A stretch of DNA of 62,640 nt. It comes from an uncultured Asticcacaulis sp. (GTDB taxonomy: Bacteria; Pseudomonadota; Alphaproteobacteria; Caulobacterales; Caulobacteraceae). Shown in pieces: positions 53,169-61,673 of this stretch. The stretch is from contig CAKZJB010000004.1 of assembly GCA_936940865.1 (NCBI GenBank), forward strand, positions 1 through 62,640, in the 5' to 3' direction. Made by a program: the position numbers and the translations under genes. The notes below the pieces were generated by a model, which was not told where the DNA came from, did not search any database, and worked only from the letters and a program-made list of their open reading frames with translations. The first letter of the stretch is position 1; the number at the start of each line of letters is the position of its first letter.

Positions 53169-54161
53169 TTACGCCGGCGTGGCGGCCTGAGACGCACTGA
53201 CCATGGCCTTTTGCAGCTTCTCGAAAGCCCGGACCTCGATCTGGCGGACGCGTTCGCGCGACACGCCGAAACGCTCGGCCAGGTCTTCCAGCGTCGTCGG
53301 ATTGTCCTTCAGACGGCGCTCGGTCAGGATCTCGCGCTCACGGGCATTCAGCTCGCCCATGGCGGTTTCGAGCAGGCCCATACGGATGTCGTACTCTTCC
53401 GAGTCCGCCAGCACGGTTTCCTGGCTCTGCTGCTTGTCGTCGACCAGCCAGTCCTGCCATTCGCTGTCGCCTTCCGAGGCGCGCAACGGCGCGTTCAGCG
53501 ACGAATCCGGCGACGACATGCGGCGGTTCATATTGATGACGTCGGTTTCCGACACGCCCAGCTTGGTGGCGATCTGCTCGACCTGGTCGTGGCGCAAATC
53601 GCCTTCCTCCAGCGCCGAGATTTCGGACTTCACCTTGCGCAGGTTGAAGAACAGCTTCTTCTGCGCGGCGGTCGTGCCCATCTTGACCAGCGACCACGAG
53701 CGCAGCACGTATTCCTGGATGGCCGCCTTGATCCACCACATGGCATAGGTCGCCAGGCGGAAACCGCGGTCCGGATCGAACTTCTTGACCGCCTGCATCA
53801 GCCCGACATTGCCTTCGCTGATCACTTCGCCGACCGGCAGGCCATAGCCGCGATAGCCCATCGCGATCTTGGCCACCAGGCGCAGGTGAGAGGTCACCAG
53901 CCGGTGCGCGGCCTTGGGGTCCTGATGCTCGGCCCAGCGCTTGGCCAGCATGAACTCTTCGTCCTTGGCCAGCATGGGGAATTTTCGGATTTCGGCCAGG
54001 TAACGGTTGAGGCCGCCGTCCGGAGACAGCGAGGGGAGGCTCATCGTGGCATTGCCACCGGTGACGGCGAGAGAGGTGCTCATCGGCAGTTCACTTTCGG
54101 AACGTTCGTCTTTTGATTCGGAGGTTTCTGAGGACTCAGAAAAAGGAGACGTGTCGGTCAT
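53169..54161 (-). CDS. rpoH: RNA polymerase sigma-32 factor
   Basis: Heat-shock sigma factor of about 330 residues from ATG 54161. Region 2 includes EVISEGNVGLMQAVKKFDPD and FRLATYAMWWIKAAIQEYVL. The RpoH-specific box is WSLVKMGTTAAQKKLFFNLR. Region 4.2 has LEDLAERFGVSRERVRQIEV. The start is uncertain: ATG 54083 (MSTSLAVTGG) gives the usual RpoH length, whereas 54161 adds a 26-residue Ser/Glu-rich leader (SPFSESSETSESKDERSESE) in frame. Neither has a strong ribosome site. Convergent with the pseudo-receiver gene. It should direct chaperone and protease genes. Confidence 0.95.
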   Translation of the reverse strand: MTDTSPFSESSETSESKDERSESELPMSTSLAVTGGNATMSLPSLSPDGGLNRYLAEIRKFPMLAKDEEFMLAKRWAEHQDPKAAHRLVTSHLRLVAKIAMGYRGYGLPVGEVISEGNVGLMQAVKKFDPDRGFRLATYAMWWIKAAIQEYVLRSWSLVKMGTTAAQKKLFFNLRKVKSEISALEEGDLRHDQVEQIATKLGVSETDVINMNRRMSSPDSSLNAPLRASEGDSEWQDWLVDDKQQSQETVLADSEEYDIRMGLLETAMGELNAREREILTERRLKDNPTTLEDLAERFGVSRERVRQIEVRAFEKLQKAMVSASQAATPA

Positions 54162-54409
54162 GAGGCCTGCACCTTCGTCCGCGAGGGGGATAACGCAAGG
54201 CAAGGTACTGACCCATGGCCGGCAACCCTGCTGATATATGTACGAACCCGCAGAAAAAAAGATGCGTGTTTAGCAAATTTTTATCGTCGCTGGTCGCGCA
54301 CGGCATACTGCGGTTCGCGGGTGCAAAAAGGCAATGAGGGCGGGATCACAATGTGGTGCGTGGGAACTGCAAAAGACTGAAAGGCGAATCAAGGACGCGC
54401 TTAGCGTCT

Positions 54410-55513
54410 TCAATCGCACTCTAGTAGACCGGCCAGAACCTTTTTTGGCATGTATTGGTTGAGAAAATCGGCAAGGTGCGCCCTCGTGAGATAGGGAGCG
54501 CCCGTGCCATTGTATAAGGTGGTAAATTTGCCGAACTTCTGAATCAGGCGCTTCAGTATGTCGTTGGCAGTGATGTCGTCCTTACAGCGAATCGCGAACA
54601 AGCAATCCGACAAGATTACGGGTCTTTCTGTATGGATTACACAGAGGTTGTCTGGTCGCACCTTTCCGACGCGAGGCAGCAGAACATAGTGTCCGGTATT
54701 GAGCTTTCGACCACGTGCTTCTTGTTCCGGTGTGAGACCGTAAATTTCTGCGACCTTTCCTTGCTTGATCGACGTCGTATGAATCATTCCAATTGCGCTA
54801 GAGGTTGCGATACGCTCCGACTTCTTCGTCGAAAGGTTGCCTCGCAGGATAGAACTTAGAGTACGGTATTCTGAATTGTGCGTATTTTCCTCTTTGCCAA
54901 GAATTGCCGGAGATTTGTAGGGTCGAATATTTGAAATTCGAGCAATATAAGTTGTCGCTGAAATTTTCGGGAAAACGCCAAGCTCCGGCTTTGTTAAGAA
55001 TTCAAAGTTGCATATATCTTTCAATATCAATCGAGCTTCGTTATCGAGATCGCTGTGGAGTGTAGAAGCCGGAAGTATCGCTAGTATTTCGCCGTTTTCT
55101 TCAAGATGGGTTGTTGCTGTCAGTAGAAAAGCCATAGCTCTGCTACAATCGACGCGATCGAAAAGGCCCCTGGGTTGCCATCGCTTTGCTCCTCTATTTG
55201 CGAATGGAGGATTCAAGACAATTGTACTAAACCGATCAAAGCCTAGGAGCGACAGCTTCTCTGGCAGTTCCGCACTAAGGAAGTCCACTGAGCTGGCCAA
55301 GGCAGATGGTACCTTTTTACTTGCCGATCCTAATGCATCTTTGTCTACATCATTAATAAAGAGCCGAGCTGTAGGCCACTTCGCAGCAGCGGCCCTAATT
55401 AGGCTCCCATCCCCAACGCAAAAATCGGCTACCGCGTGTGACTCCGTCAACAAAGAACTACCTACCAAGTAATTGGCAGTCTTCTCCGGCGTATAATGAA
55501 GTATATCTTTCAT
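54410..55513 (-). CDS. N6-adenine DNA methyltransferase-like protein of conflict operon
   Basis: Rossmann-fold methyltransferase of 367 residues. The SAM motif I is VADFCVGDGSLIRAAAAKWP (about 29-47) and the catalytic motif IV is VLNPPFANRG (NPPF at 101-104), typical of N6-adenine (gamma/beta-class) methyltransferases. The N-terminus YTPEKTANYLV resembles HsdM/Eco57I-type enzymes that start before motif I. The C-terminal half may be a recognition region (GRKLNTGHYVLLPRVGK). ATG 55513 overlaps the preceding stop by one base (TAATG). It is the last gene of the four-gene AT-rich operon, with no nuclease of a classical restriction system beside it. Activity on DNA is inferred from motifs. Confidence 0.8.
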   Translation of the reverse strand: MKDILHYTPEKTANYLVGSSLLTESHAVADFCVGDGSLIRAAAAKWPTARLFINDVDKDALGSASKKVPSALASSVDFLSAELPEKLSLLGFDRFSTIVLNPPFANRGAKRWQPRGLFDRVDCSRAMAFLLTATTHLEENGEILAILPASTLHSDLDNEARLILKDICNFEFLTKPELGVFPKISATTYIARISNIRPYKSPAILGKEENTHNSEYRTLSSILRGNLSTKKSERIATSSAIGMIHTTSIKQGKVAEIYGLTPEQEARGRKLNTGHYVLLPRVGKVRPDNLCVIHTERPVILSDCLFAIRCKDDITANDILKRLIQKFGKFTTLYNGTGAPYLTRAHLADFLNQYMPKKVLAGLLECD

Positions 55514-56463
55514 TATTGGCCTAGGCTTTGGAAGGAGGAAATGTCATATAAATGGCATTTGCCGCTACCTCGCGTTCGTCCTGGCTTGCGAACGGGATGG
55601 TCGTATAAAATGTCGCAGGAGCTATCTCGCAATGCATATAGCATTGCCCCAAGGGCGTGTGGCTTGGTTCCAATTGTAGCGACTTGAATTCCTCTTCCTG
55701 GCCATTCACCTCTAAGGCGTTCGATGTGGCCATAAACCGAGAAGGGACATGCCGCATCAACATAGTCAACACGTTGCCATGCACGCGTCGAGCTCAATGC
55801 GCCCGCATTTCCTTCAAACGTGTGAAACGGATAATCTATCTCGAATCCCGGCACTCCAACAATTGGGAATATATCCGCATCGCTTGGCTCAACGGTTTCA
55901 ATTAGGTGCTTGAATCGGGCGCCCTCGTAACCAAGCAAGGGAATTAAAAGGCTGGGGGTATTTGCCCGGCGTGGTATCCGAGCAAAGGTAGGCACAGGTT
56001 TAAAACCGGTCGTCCTTTCGCTCAAATCAAAAAAGTCCCCTGGTTTGGGATTAGGACTGGGCGTATAGACGTCCGGCTCCGTGTATAAGCATTGGACCTT
56101 CTTACCTGATTCCACAATCATCCGTAGCAGTGGCATCCAAACCTGGTGTCCGAGGCCGGTTATATCTAGGTAAATAAGCGATTCCTTACAATCGTTTATC
56201 CATTGTCGTAAATCGGCATTGTCGCGCAGAGAAAAAGATTTTCCAGGCAAATGGTCGATTAACACCTGCCCATCGTCCGTGCCCTCCGTAATTTGGAAGA
56301 CTTTCTGTGCCGAAAATTGCGTCAACCATGAGTGAGGCAGTTCACTTCTAGTCTCGGAGTGACCAAACATTAAGATGGCGTTTGTATCAAATGCTACATC
56401 TTCGCGGGTTGAGTGAACTTTATGAGGGGGCGAATAAATCCCGGAGTCAGCGAAAGTATTCAT
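55513..56463 (-). CDS. Unknown protein of conflict operon
   Basis: Protein of 316 residues with no motif I recognise. It is rich in aromatic and charged residues and looks alpha/beta (LIYLDITGLGHQVWMPLLRM, VQCLYTEPDVYTPSPNPKPG, SLLIPLLGYEGARFKHLIET, IFPIVGVPGFEIDYPFHTFE). The IGTKPHALGAMLYAL segment near the end recalls small-molecule-binding folds, but this is weak. No signal peptide or membrane helix. ATG 56463 lies 17 bases inside the end of the ATPase gene, so it is translationally coupled, and its stop overlaps the methyltransferase start. Composition is AT-rich like its partners. It is the most novel member of the module. Confidence 0.78.
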   Translation of the reverse strand: MNTFADSGIYSPPHKVHSTREDVAFDTNAILMFGHSETRSELPHSWLTQFSAQKVFQITEGTDDGQVLIDHLPGKSFSLRDNADLRQWINDCKESLIYLDITGLGHQVWMPLLRMIVESGKKVQCLYTEPDVYTPSPNPKPGDFFDLSERTTGFKPVPTFARIPRRANTPSLLIPLLGYEGARFKHLIETVEPSDADIFPIVGVPGFEIDYPFHTFEGNAGALSSTRAWQRVDYVDAACPFSVYGHIERLRGEWPGRGIQVATIGTKPHALGAMLYALRDSSCDILYDHPVRKPGRTRGSGKCHLYDISSFQSLGQ

Positions 56464-58300
56464 CGAACATACTCATCTGAACTGGCAACGCCTCATCGGC
56501 CAATTCTGCGCGTTGGCCAAGTAGCTTTCTTACTGTTTCCTGCGGTTTGTGCGTAAGTGCAATTAACTCATTTTCAGCCACTTTCATTTTTCGCTTCCGT
56601 CGATGGCTAAAGCCAAAATACGGAGCGAAGATAGGGTGAGGAGCATAGTCCCATGAGCGAATATCGGAATCGGTAGTCAACTTTGTCCCAGGGGTGCGCA
56701 CTAGCGCCAAATGCATGACTGCCTCAGTTAGCAAGGTTTTCACTTCAGCATGTTCCTTCGGGGAGACTTGTTCCTCAGAGAGTTCGAATTGATTGCATTC
56801 GGGTTTCCCGCCTATTGGGTTGGACGCCATCAACTGGAACACGCGACCGAGACCCAGAAGCAGTTTGGCTAATGAGCCGCCCTGTGTCGAAACGCCTTCG
56901 AGCTCTCGTAAATAACTTAATCCAACCTTTCGCGCAGCTATGGTTTGTTGCTGCGGATCAATAGGTTGCGATGTGCTCTTCTCGACCCCGATTTGTTCCC
57001 GGATACATTCGTTTACAAGCTGCATGTAAAACCGAATATTCTGATGTGTCAGTTTTGATAAAACTGAATGCCCACAGTAATATTTGGTAATTTTTGCGCC
57101 TTTCCCGGAGATGGAAAACAGCATGGAGTAGGCGTAATTTTCATACTTATTGACTGCCGGCTTAACGCCAAGGTAATAGTCGTCCAGATCTTCTATTGCT
57201 TTATTAAAATTCCTCCGAGATAACTCTTGGAATACAAAAAGTTCGTGGTCGTGCAACTCCAGTAATCTAACGGTTTTTGAGCTCTTTTTTAGGTGGGATT
57301 TAAACTCTTCTACGTGTCGATCTACTCCTAAAGCGATTGCTTCGTCCTTCACTGTCATTCCCGGAAGAAGGGTTTCGACATCAATAGGAGGCCCAAAATC
57401 TTCAAGGTCCGCAGCTTTCAGCCGGGCTTCACATACGCGTTTAGCGAAGCTGGAAAAATCCTTTTCAAGCTTTTCTTCAATCCGAATCCGTTCGTAGTCA
57501 GCGGGGCTAATTAAAACTTCGGAATGGTTCAGGGTAGTTCTCTCCCTCCACCCAAGCTCGCGCACACCTATTTTGAAGTAGTAATTTTTACCTGCGTGTT
57601 TAATTAACGTATTAACTAAACGTTGTTGATAATCCAAAAAATTTTCATATTCATCAAGTATTATAAAAAAAATTGCATTGCTATGACCGTCAATTTTTCC
57701 CAATTCCTCCATAATAATATCAATCGGAGTTTGGAGGGGCGAGACGGTTGGCTTTGTGTTGCCAAAATTATTAATGAATACCTCTAAATTTACACGCGCA
57801 TTTTCAACTTCATCTGCAAATTCGTCTAGCGTTTCACATTTATTTAGGCCTAGAACTCTTCCCACTCGTTGATAGCTAACATTTTTATCGACTTGAGATT
57901 CTTTGCGTTGTTCTTTGAGCCATCTTATGTAGCTGACGGCTTCCTCGCAGAGCATAAGGTTTAAGAAGTGGCCAAAAAACCGCTGCCAAGCGTCTTGCGT
58001 AAGTTCTGCTCCTTTAAATGACGCGACCGTATTAGTGTTTATTTTTGTATAGAGCCCGACATACTTGGGCTGTAACAAGTCTATTTTTCCAAGAGCGGCT
58101 TGCCCTTCATAAGACATGCAGCGTAGAACCGTCGTTTTTCCAGAGCCGCGTCCACCAATTAAGACGCAGGATTTTGGCGCCTCTAGATAGTAAAAATATT
58201 CCGGCTCATTAAAAAGACTATATATATTGTCCCTAAGTGACTCAGCCCTAAAGCTTCCAAATAACTGCTCCAATTTTTCCGCTGTGCTATTTGGTGACAT
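56447..58300 (-). CDS. ORC/AAA-type P-loop ATPase of conflict operon
   Basis: ATPase of 617 residues. Walker A is CVLIGGRGSGKTTVLRC (K55), Walker B is AIFFIILDEYENFLDYQQRL (D216, E217), and the following IGVRELGWRERTTLNHSEVL segment is in the position of sensor 1/arginine finger. The GGRGSGKT/ILDEYEN pattern resembles STAND- and ORC/Cdc6-like ATPases of prokaryotic conflict systems. The long C-terminal half (after about 330) is helical with no recognised domain. ATG 58300 has AGGAG upstream and shares one base with the PRTase-like stop (TGATG). An earlier in-frame ATG (58327) lies inside the previous gene and is not needed. It should power assembly or signal sensing for the module. Confidence 0.85.
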   Translation of the reverse strand: MSPNSTAEKLEQLFGSFRAESLRDNIYSLFNEPEYFYYLEAPKSCVLIGGRGSGKTTVLRCMSYEGQAALGKIDLLQPKYVGLYTKINTNTVASFKGAELTQDAWQRFFGHFLNLMLCEEAVSYIRWLKEQRKESQVDKNVSYQRVGRVLGLNKCETLDEFADEVENARVNLEVFINNFGNTKPTVSPLQTPIDIIMEELGKIDGHSNAIFFIILDEYENFLDYQQRLVNTLIKHAGKNYYFKIGVRELGWRERTTLNHSEVLISPADYERIRIEEKLEKDFSSFAKRVCEARLKAADLEDFGPPIDVETLLPGMTVKDEAIALGVDRHVEEFKSHLKKSSKTVRLLELHDHELFVFQELSRRNFNKAIEDLDDYYLGVKPAVNKYENYAYSMLFSISGKGAKITKYYCGHSVLSKLTHQNIRFYMQLVNECIREQIGVEKSTSQPIDPQQQTIAARKVGLSYLRELEGVSTQGGSLAKLLLGLGRVFQLMASNPIGGKPECNQFELSEEQVSPKEHAEVKTLLTEAVMHLALVRTPGTKLTTDSDIRSWDYAPHPIFAPYFGFSHRRKRKMKVAENELIALTHKPQETVRKLLGQRAELADEALPVQMSMFDEYFR

Positions 58301-59196
58301 CACGATCTCCTCATGAGGGGTTTCCAACCGTTTCTTTCGGAGAAGAATATTGGAAGGCTAGCATCCGGTATGCCATGTTCAAATGCGACGGTAAGTCCTA
58401 GCCCATGAAAACCGTGCCAAGCGTCTTCGCTTTTATCGTCTAGCGGGTACCCCGCTCGCGCGGAAATAAGCTTAAGAGCAGAAACCGCGTCAGTAGCTTG
58501 TGTTGGGCTGAGGCCGTCCCAAATACGTGAATTCGATAATGTCGCATTATGCTTTTCACTTAAAATATGCGCGGGATAGAGCGATATTTCTGGATAATAC
58601 GGCAATATACGGTCGTATATTGAATACGATGTCATCACGCAGGGGCAATACGACACGGAATAGGTTCTATCTTTTACCAGTGTTTTGAATGATTGGTGTG
58701 GTCCGGTAACGTTATGTTGTCGCTCGATCGTGTCGAGAAACTGGTTGCCGCTACCAGTAAAGTCGTCCACAAATATAAAATGTTTGACGGAAGCAGCGTC
58801 AAATAAAGCCTGCTGGGGTCTTAGTATTAAAGATTCTGGAATTCGAATGGCATCGCGGAGCTTTCGAGCGAATAAATTTCCACTGTCAGTTACATGTGGA
58901 TTTTCGCCTTCGACAATAACAAACCGAACTTTATCCATACGGATCGATGACGGAGGTTTGTTGAATGAAGAATCTTCCCATTTTCCAGTGAGAAACTTTT
59001 GAATAGCCTGCCGGAGCAGCGCATCAGTCATTGAGCGGTTGAAATATGTAAAACTTGATAGAAGCTTTTCTGCAATATATTTTTCTTCTTCAAAAAAATT
59101 TTCTAGCCAGCGTTCTACATTAAGATCCTGCTGACGCGGCCATACCCCGAAGTCTCGGAAATGTTCCGTTCGTTCGTTTATTAACGCTATAGACAT
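58300..59196 (-). CDS. Phosphoribosyltransferase-like protein of conflict operon
   Basis: Protein of 298 residues. The segment HFIFVDDFTGSGNQFLDTIE (D144, D145, S149, G150) is the PRPP-loop signature of type I phosphoribosyltransferases (hhhhDDxxxTG). Upstream, VRFVIVEGENPHVTDSGNLF could be the hood/strand region. Outside this there is little similarity to metabolic PRTases, and the N-terminal 80 residues are helical. From memory, PRTase-like proteins with a VDDFxGSG loop next to ORC-type ATPases are placed in predicted bacterial conflict systems. It is the first gene of the operon; ATG 59196 has AGGA seven bases upstream. Substrate unknown. Confidence 0.82.
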   Translation of the reverse strand: MSIALINERTEHFRDFGVWPRQQDLNVERWLENFFEEEKYIAEKLLSSFTYFNRSMTDALLRQAIQKFLTGKWEDSSFNKPPSSIRMDKVRFVIVEGENPHVTDSGNLFARKLRDAIRIPESLILRPQQALFDAASVKHFIFVDDFTGSGNQFLDTIERQHNVTGPHQSFKTLVKDRTYSVSYCPCVMTSYSIYDRILPYYPEISLYPAHILSEKHNATLSNSRIWDGLSPTQATDAVSALKLISARAGYPLDDKSEDAWHGFHGLGLTVAFEHGIPDASLPIFFSERNGWKPLMRRS

Positions 59197-59587
59197 ATCA
59201 TTTCCTAATCGGAGCGGGGTAAGCCGGCCAAAACGTAAGCATTTACTGTGTCAGGTTGCTTTATGTCTTTGGAGTAGGGGCTTCAGCATGTTTCATGACT
59301 AGGAAACTTTTTTCGGCTAGAGATTTCGTTGGACAAAGGAAAAGGCTTTGGCCGAAACGAATCAGCATGACGTATTAGCATGCCCGGCTTTTGAAATTCG
59401 AAAATTAAATTTCTTGAATGGCGATGCCAATCACTGAAAGCGCTTAAGCAATAAGAAGGTGACGTCATATCGGCTCTCGTCGGTCTGATTGGGAATCGTG
59501 GGAATTGGAATCGTGGGAATGGGAATCGGGGGACAGGGGCAATATTCCCTACGATTTTGCGGAGTGACGTCAACGCCACCTCCGCGC
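59197..59587. other. Promoter region of the conflict operon, and island edge
   Basis: 391 bp without a gene. The part near 59197-59470 is AT-rich, like the operon, and should hold its promoter. At about 59470 composition switches to GC-rich. The 15-bp tandem repeat at 59492 lies at that switch. Confidence 0.5.
59492..59528. repeat. 15-bp tandem repeat at island edge
   Basis: GGAATCGTGGGAATT, GGAATCGTGGGAATG and a partial GGAATCG stand head to tail. The location, where AT-rich DNA gives way to GC-rich core sequence, makes it a possible scar of island insertion. No matching copy was found at the other edge (54200-54409). Confidence 0.75.
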
Positions 59588-60703
59588 CTAGTGCGACACT
59601 TTCCAATTGACCGCCAAGGCCAATCTGCGATGCGCTGTCGGGCGGCCGAGGGCGTCCTGGTCCGCCACCGAGATATGGCCGTTGAATATTGCCTCCAGCG
59701 TCTGGCCGTAGCCTGCGCGTTGCGGATATTCGCGCTCCAGGATACAGGCGTCGAGCGTGTGGTCGGCGGCGACATGGCAGATGATCGTCGCACTGCCTTC
59801 GACGGTGACCTCGTTCACCCAGCTGGAGAAGGACTGGGTGAGCAGCGATACCAGACGCTTGTACCCCATGGATTCGGTGTGCGGGCCGGCCTTGTCGCTA
59901 TAGGTATGGGTCATGGCCATCTCGGTTCCGTTGTCGGACATGCAGATCGTCAACAGGGGGGCTGATTTCGGCTGGCCCTGGGCATGGACATTGCCCCGCC
60001 GCGCGGCGTTTTCATAAAGCCAGCCGGCTTCGTCGGCGTCGGCGGGGCCGCCCTGGCCAGCCGCGACCATCTGGGCCAGGTGATCCATGGCGTCGGGCGA
60101 TCCCAGATAGACGCCCCGGCGGAACCATGGCCGCGCCAGGTCTGGTTTGCCCTGGGCCAGCAGGTTCTGGCCCATGGCATCGGCGGCCTCTCCGCTGCCG
60201 CCCTTGGTCGCCAGGGCGTAGAGGCTGCGGGCCGTGTCCTCATCCTTCGGGCCGCTCAGACCCATTTGATAGTCATAGGCGCCGGCGAACATCAGGACGG
60301 CGTTGTTGCTGGCCAGCTTGCCGCAGAAGGCCATGCCCTTGGCCGGATCGCGCGGCCGGCCTTCGCCCAGCAGGTAGGCGACGCACATCTTTTCGCGGCC
60401 GATCTGATCGCCCTTATCCGCCGCCTTTTCGTAGAGGTCGAGCGCCGCCGCGCGGTCGGGTTCGGCGCTCGCGTCGCCCTGCTCGTAAAGGGTCGCCAGA
60501 TCGATCATGCTGTCGACAAGGCCATGGTCGGCCTGTCGGGTCAGGTCGGCGCGCAGGGCCTTGGCCTGGGCGATGGCCTCCGGCGGGGTCGGCGTTGTCG
60601 GGGCGTTGTCGGCGGGGCAATGGTAGGTATTGCGGTCGCCGGCGTGAACGTGAAACGGAATCATCAGCACAATGGTTGCCGTTGCGATCGCTTTTGCTGT
60701 CAT
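59588..60703 (-). CDS. Secreted Sel1-repeat protein
   Basis: Exported protein of 371 residues. Signal peptide ends about VHA (residue 21). The middle has Sel1/TPR-like repeats: DSMIDLATLYEQGDASAEPD, ALDLYEKAADKGDQIGREKM, CVAYLLGEGRPRDPAKGMAF and AMDHLAQMVAAGQGGPADAD with AGWLYENAARRG. Such alpha-solenoids bind other proteins. The C-terminal about 120 residues form a distinct domain without repeats (TICMSDNGTEMAMTHTYSDK). ATG 60703 follows a GGGGGG-rich leader. It is divergent from the DUF4031 gene by 104 bp. Partner and role unknown. Confidence 0.85.
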   Translation of the reverse strand: MTAKAIATATIVLMIPFHVHAGDRNTYHCPADNAPTTPTPPEAIAQAKALRADLTRQADHGLVDSMIDLATLYEQGDASAEPDRAAALDLYEKAADKGDQIGREKMCVAYLLGEGRPRDPAKGMAFCGKLASNNAVLMFAGAYDYQMGLSGPKDEDTARSLYALATKGGSGEAADAMGQNLLAQGKPDLARPWFRRGVYLGSPDAMDHLAQMVAAGQGGPADADEAGWLYENAARRGNVHAQGQPKSAPLLTICMSDNGTEMAMTHTYSDKAGPHTESMGYKRLVSLLTQSFSSWVNEVTVEGSATIICHVAADHTLDACILEREYPQRAGYGQTLEAIFNGHISVADQDALGRPTAHRRLALAVNWKVSH

Positions 60704-60807
60704 CGCTGTCCCCCCTGTTTTTCGGCAACCCTATCTCTAAACGCGAATTTGTCAAATTGCCCGGGTATGGGGCAGACTTGGTCCGCCGCACCACCTATCT
60801 TCCTCGC

Positions 60808-61146
60808 ATGACCGTCTATATCGATGACATGTACCGCTATTCTGTCGGTGAGTTTCGCGGCATGCGCATGTCGCATATGATCGCCGACAGCGACGACGAG
60901 CTGCACGCCGTGGCCGTGCTGATCGGCATGAAGGCCGAATGGTTCCAGGGCGATCATTATGACGTGCCGCTGACCCGCCGGGCGCTGGCGATCGAAGCCG
61001 GCGCGGTCGAAATCTCCTATCGCCAGGCCGGGGCCATGCGCCGCCGCCGCGCCGTCGAAGGCCATTGCGGCGAGCCGCATCTGGCGGTCGCCTGGTATGC
61101 CGCCTGGCGCAGGATTTCGGTAATGCGCTGTCGCCAGCCGGAATAA
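60808..61146 (+). CDS. DUF4031 family protein
   Basis: Small protein of 112 residues: MTVYIDDMYRYSVGEFRGMR, MSHMIADSDDELHAVAVLIG, AEWFQGDHYDVPLTRRALAI, EAGAVEISYRQAGAMRRRRA. This is the DUF4031 family, whose start M.VYVDd and middle H..Ad...ELhafA.riG are well conserved. Function unknown; Asp/His conservation suggests metal binding. ATG 60808 is set by this conserved N-terminus, although no clear Shine-Dalgarno precedes it, so it may be leaderless. A CGCATA/TATGCG hairpin at 61161-61176 with an AT-rich tail may terminate it. Confidence 0.88.
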   Translation: MTVYIDDMYRYSVGEFRGMRMSHMIADSDDELHAVAVLIGMKAEWFQGDHYDVPLTRRALAIEAGAVEISYRQAGAMRRRRAVEGHCGEPHLAVAWYAAWRRISVMRCRQPE

Positions 61147-61673
61147 CGCGGCGGGTACGTCGCATATATTTATGCGATTATATTTCCTGCTGACGTTCGG
61201 GTCTCAGGCGCGGGGTCGAGCGCTTTCGCAATCCATTCATGAATTTCACGCCAATTCCGCCGGAAATTTCCAAGGCGACTGAAAACACGCTAAAATTTTA
61301 TCGTACAATTTTTGCCTTGAAATCAAAAGTAATCCGATTTAATGTGGCTGAAATCCTCTCGATATGAAGAGAGCGGCCGTATCAACGAGGCCCATGGGAG
61401 AGGGCGCAAGGCCGCGAATGCCTGGAGATTCGGTTTCCGGGCGCAGTGCAACACTGTCGCGTTTTTAGTGCCGCGGCCGGAAGGTTCGCCTGAATCGCAT
61501 CCGCCGCCGTTACAGCCTCACGCTGAAAACAATTTTCAATCCCCGGAAAGGATTCGCGCCTGCACGAATCCCGGAACGGGCGCGTCGCGCCTCATGCGCG
61601 GCGCGCGGTCTTGATGCAGGGCCGGCACCGCCATGACAAGCGCGGGCGGCTTCATAAAGAGAGGAAGAGCAAA
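61147..61673. other. Intergenic region upstream of GH5 gene
   Basis: 527 bp with an AT-rich stretch at about 61160-61190 and another at 61280-61345, separated by mixed sequence. The hairpin CGCATATATTTATGCG is at 61161-61176. I see no supported gene. The GH5 promoter is probably within the last 300 bp. Confidence 0.45.

Noticed and set aside
54204-54409. An attachment site or tRNA fragment at the rpoH side of the conflict module
   Set aside because: Only a short GACGC/GCGTC hairpin near 54393-54407 was found; no repeat matching the other edge.
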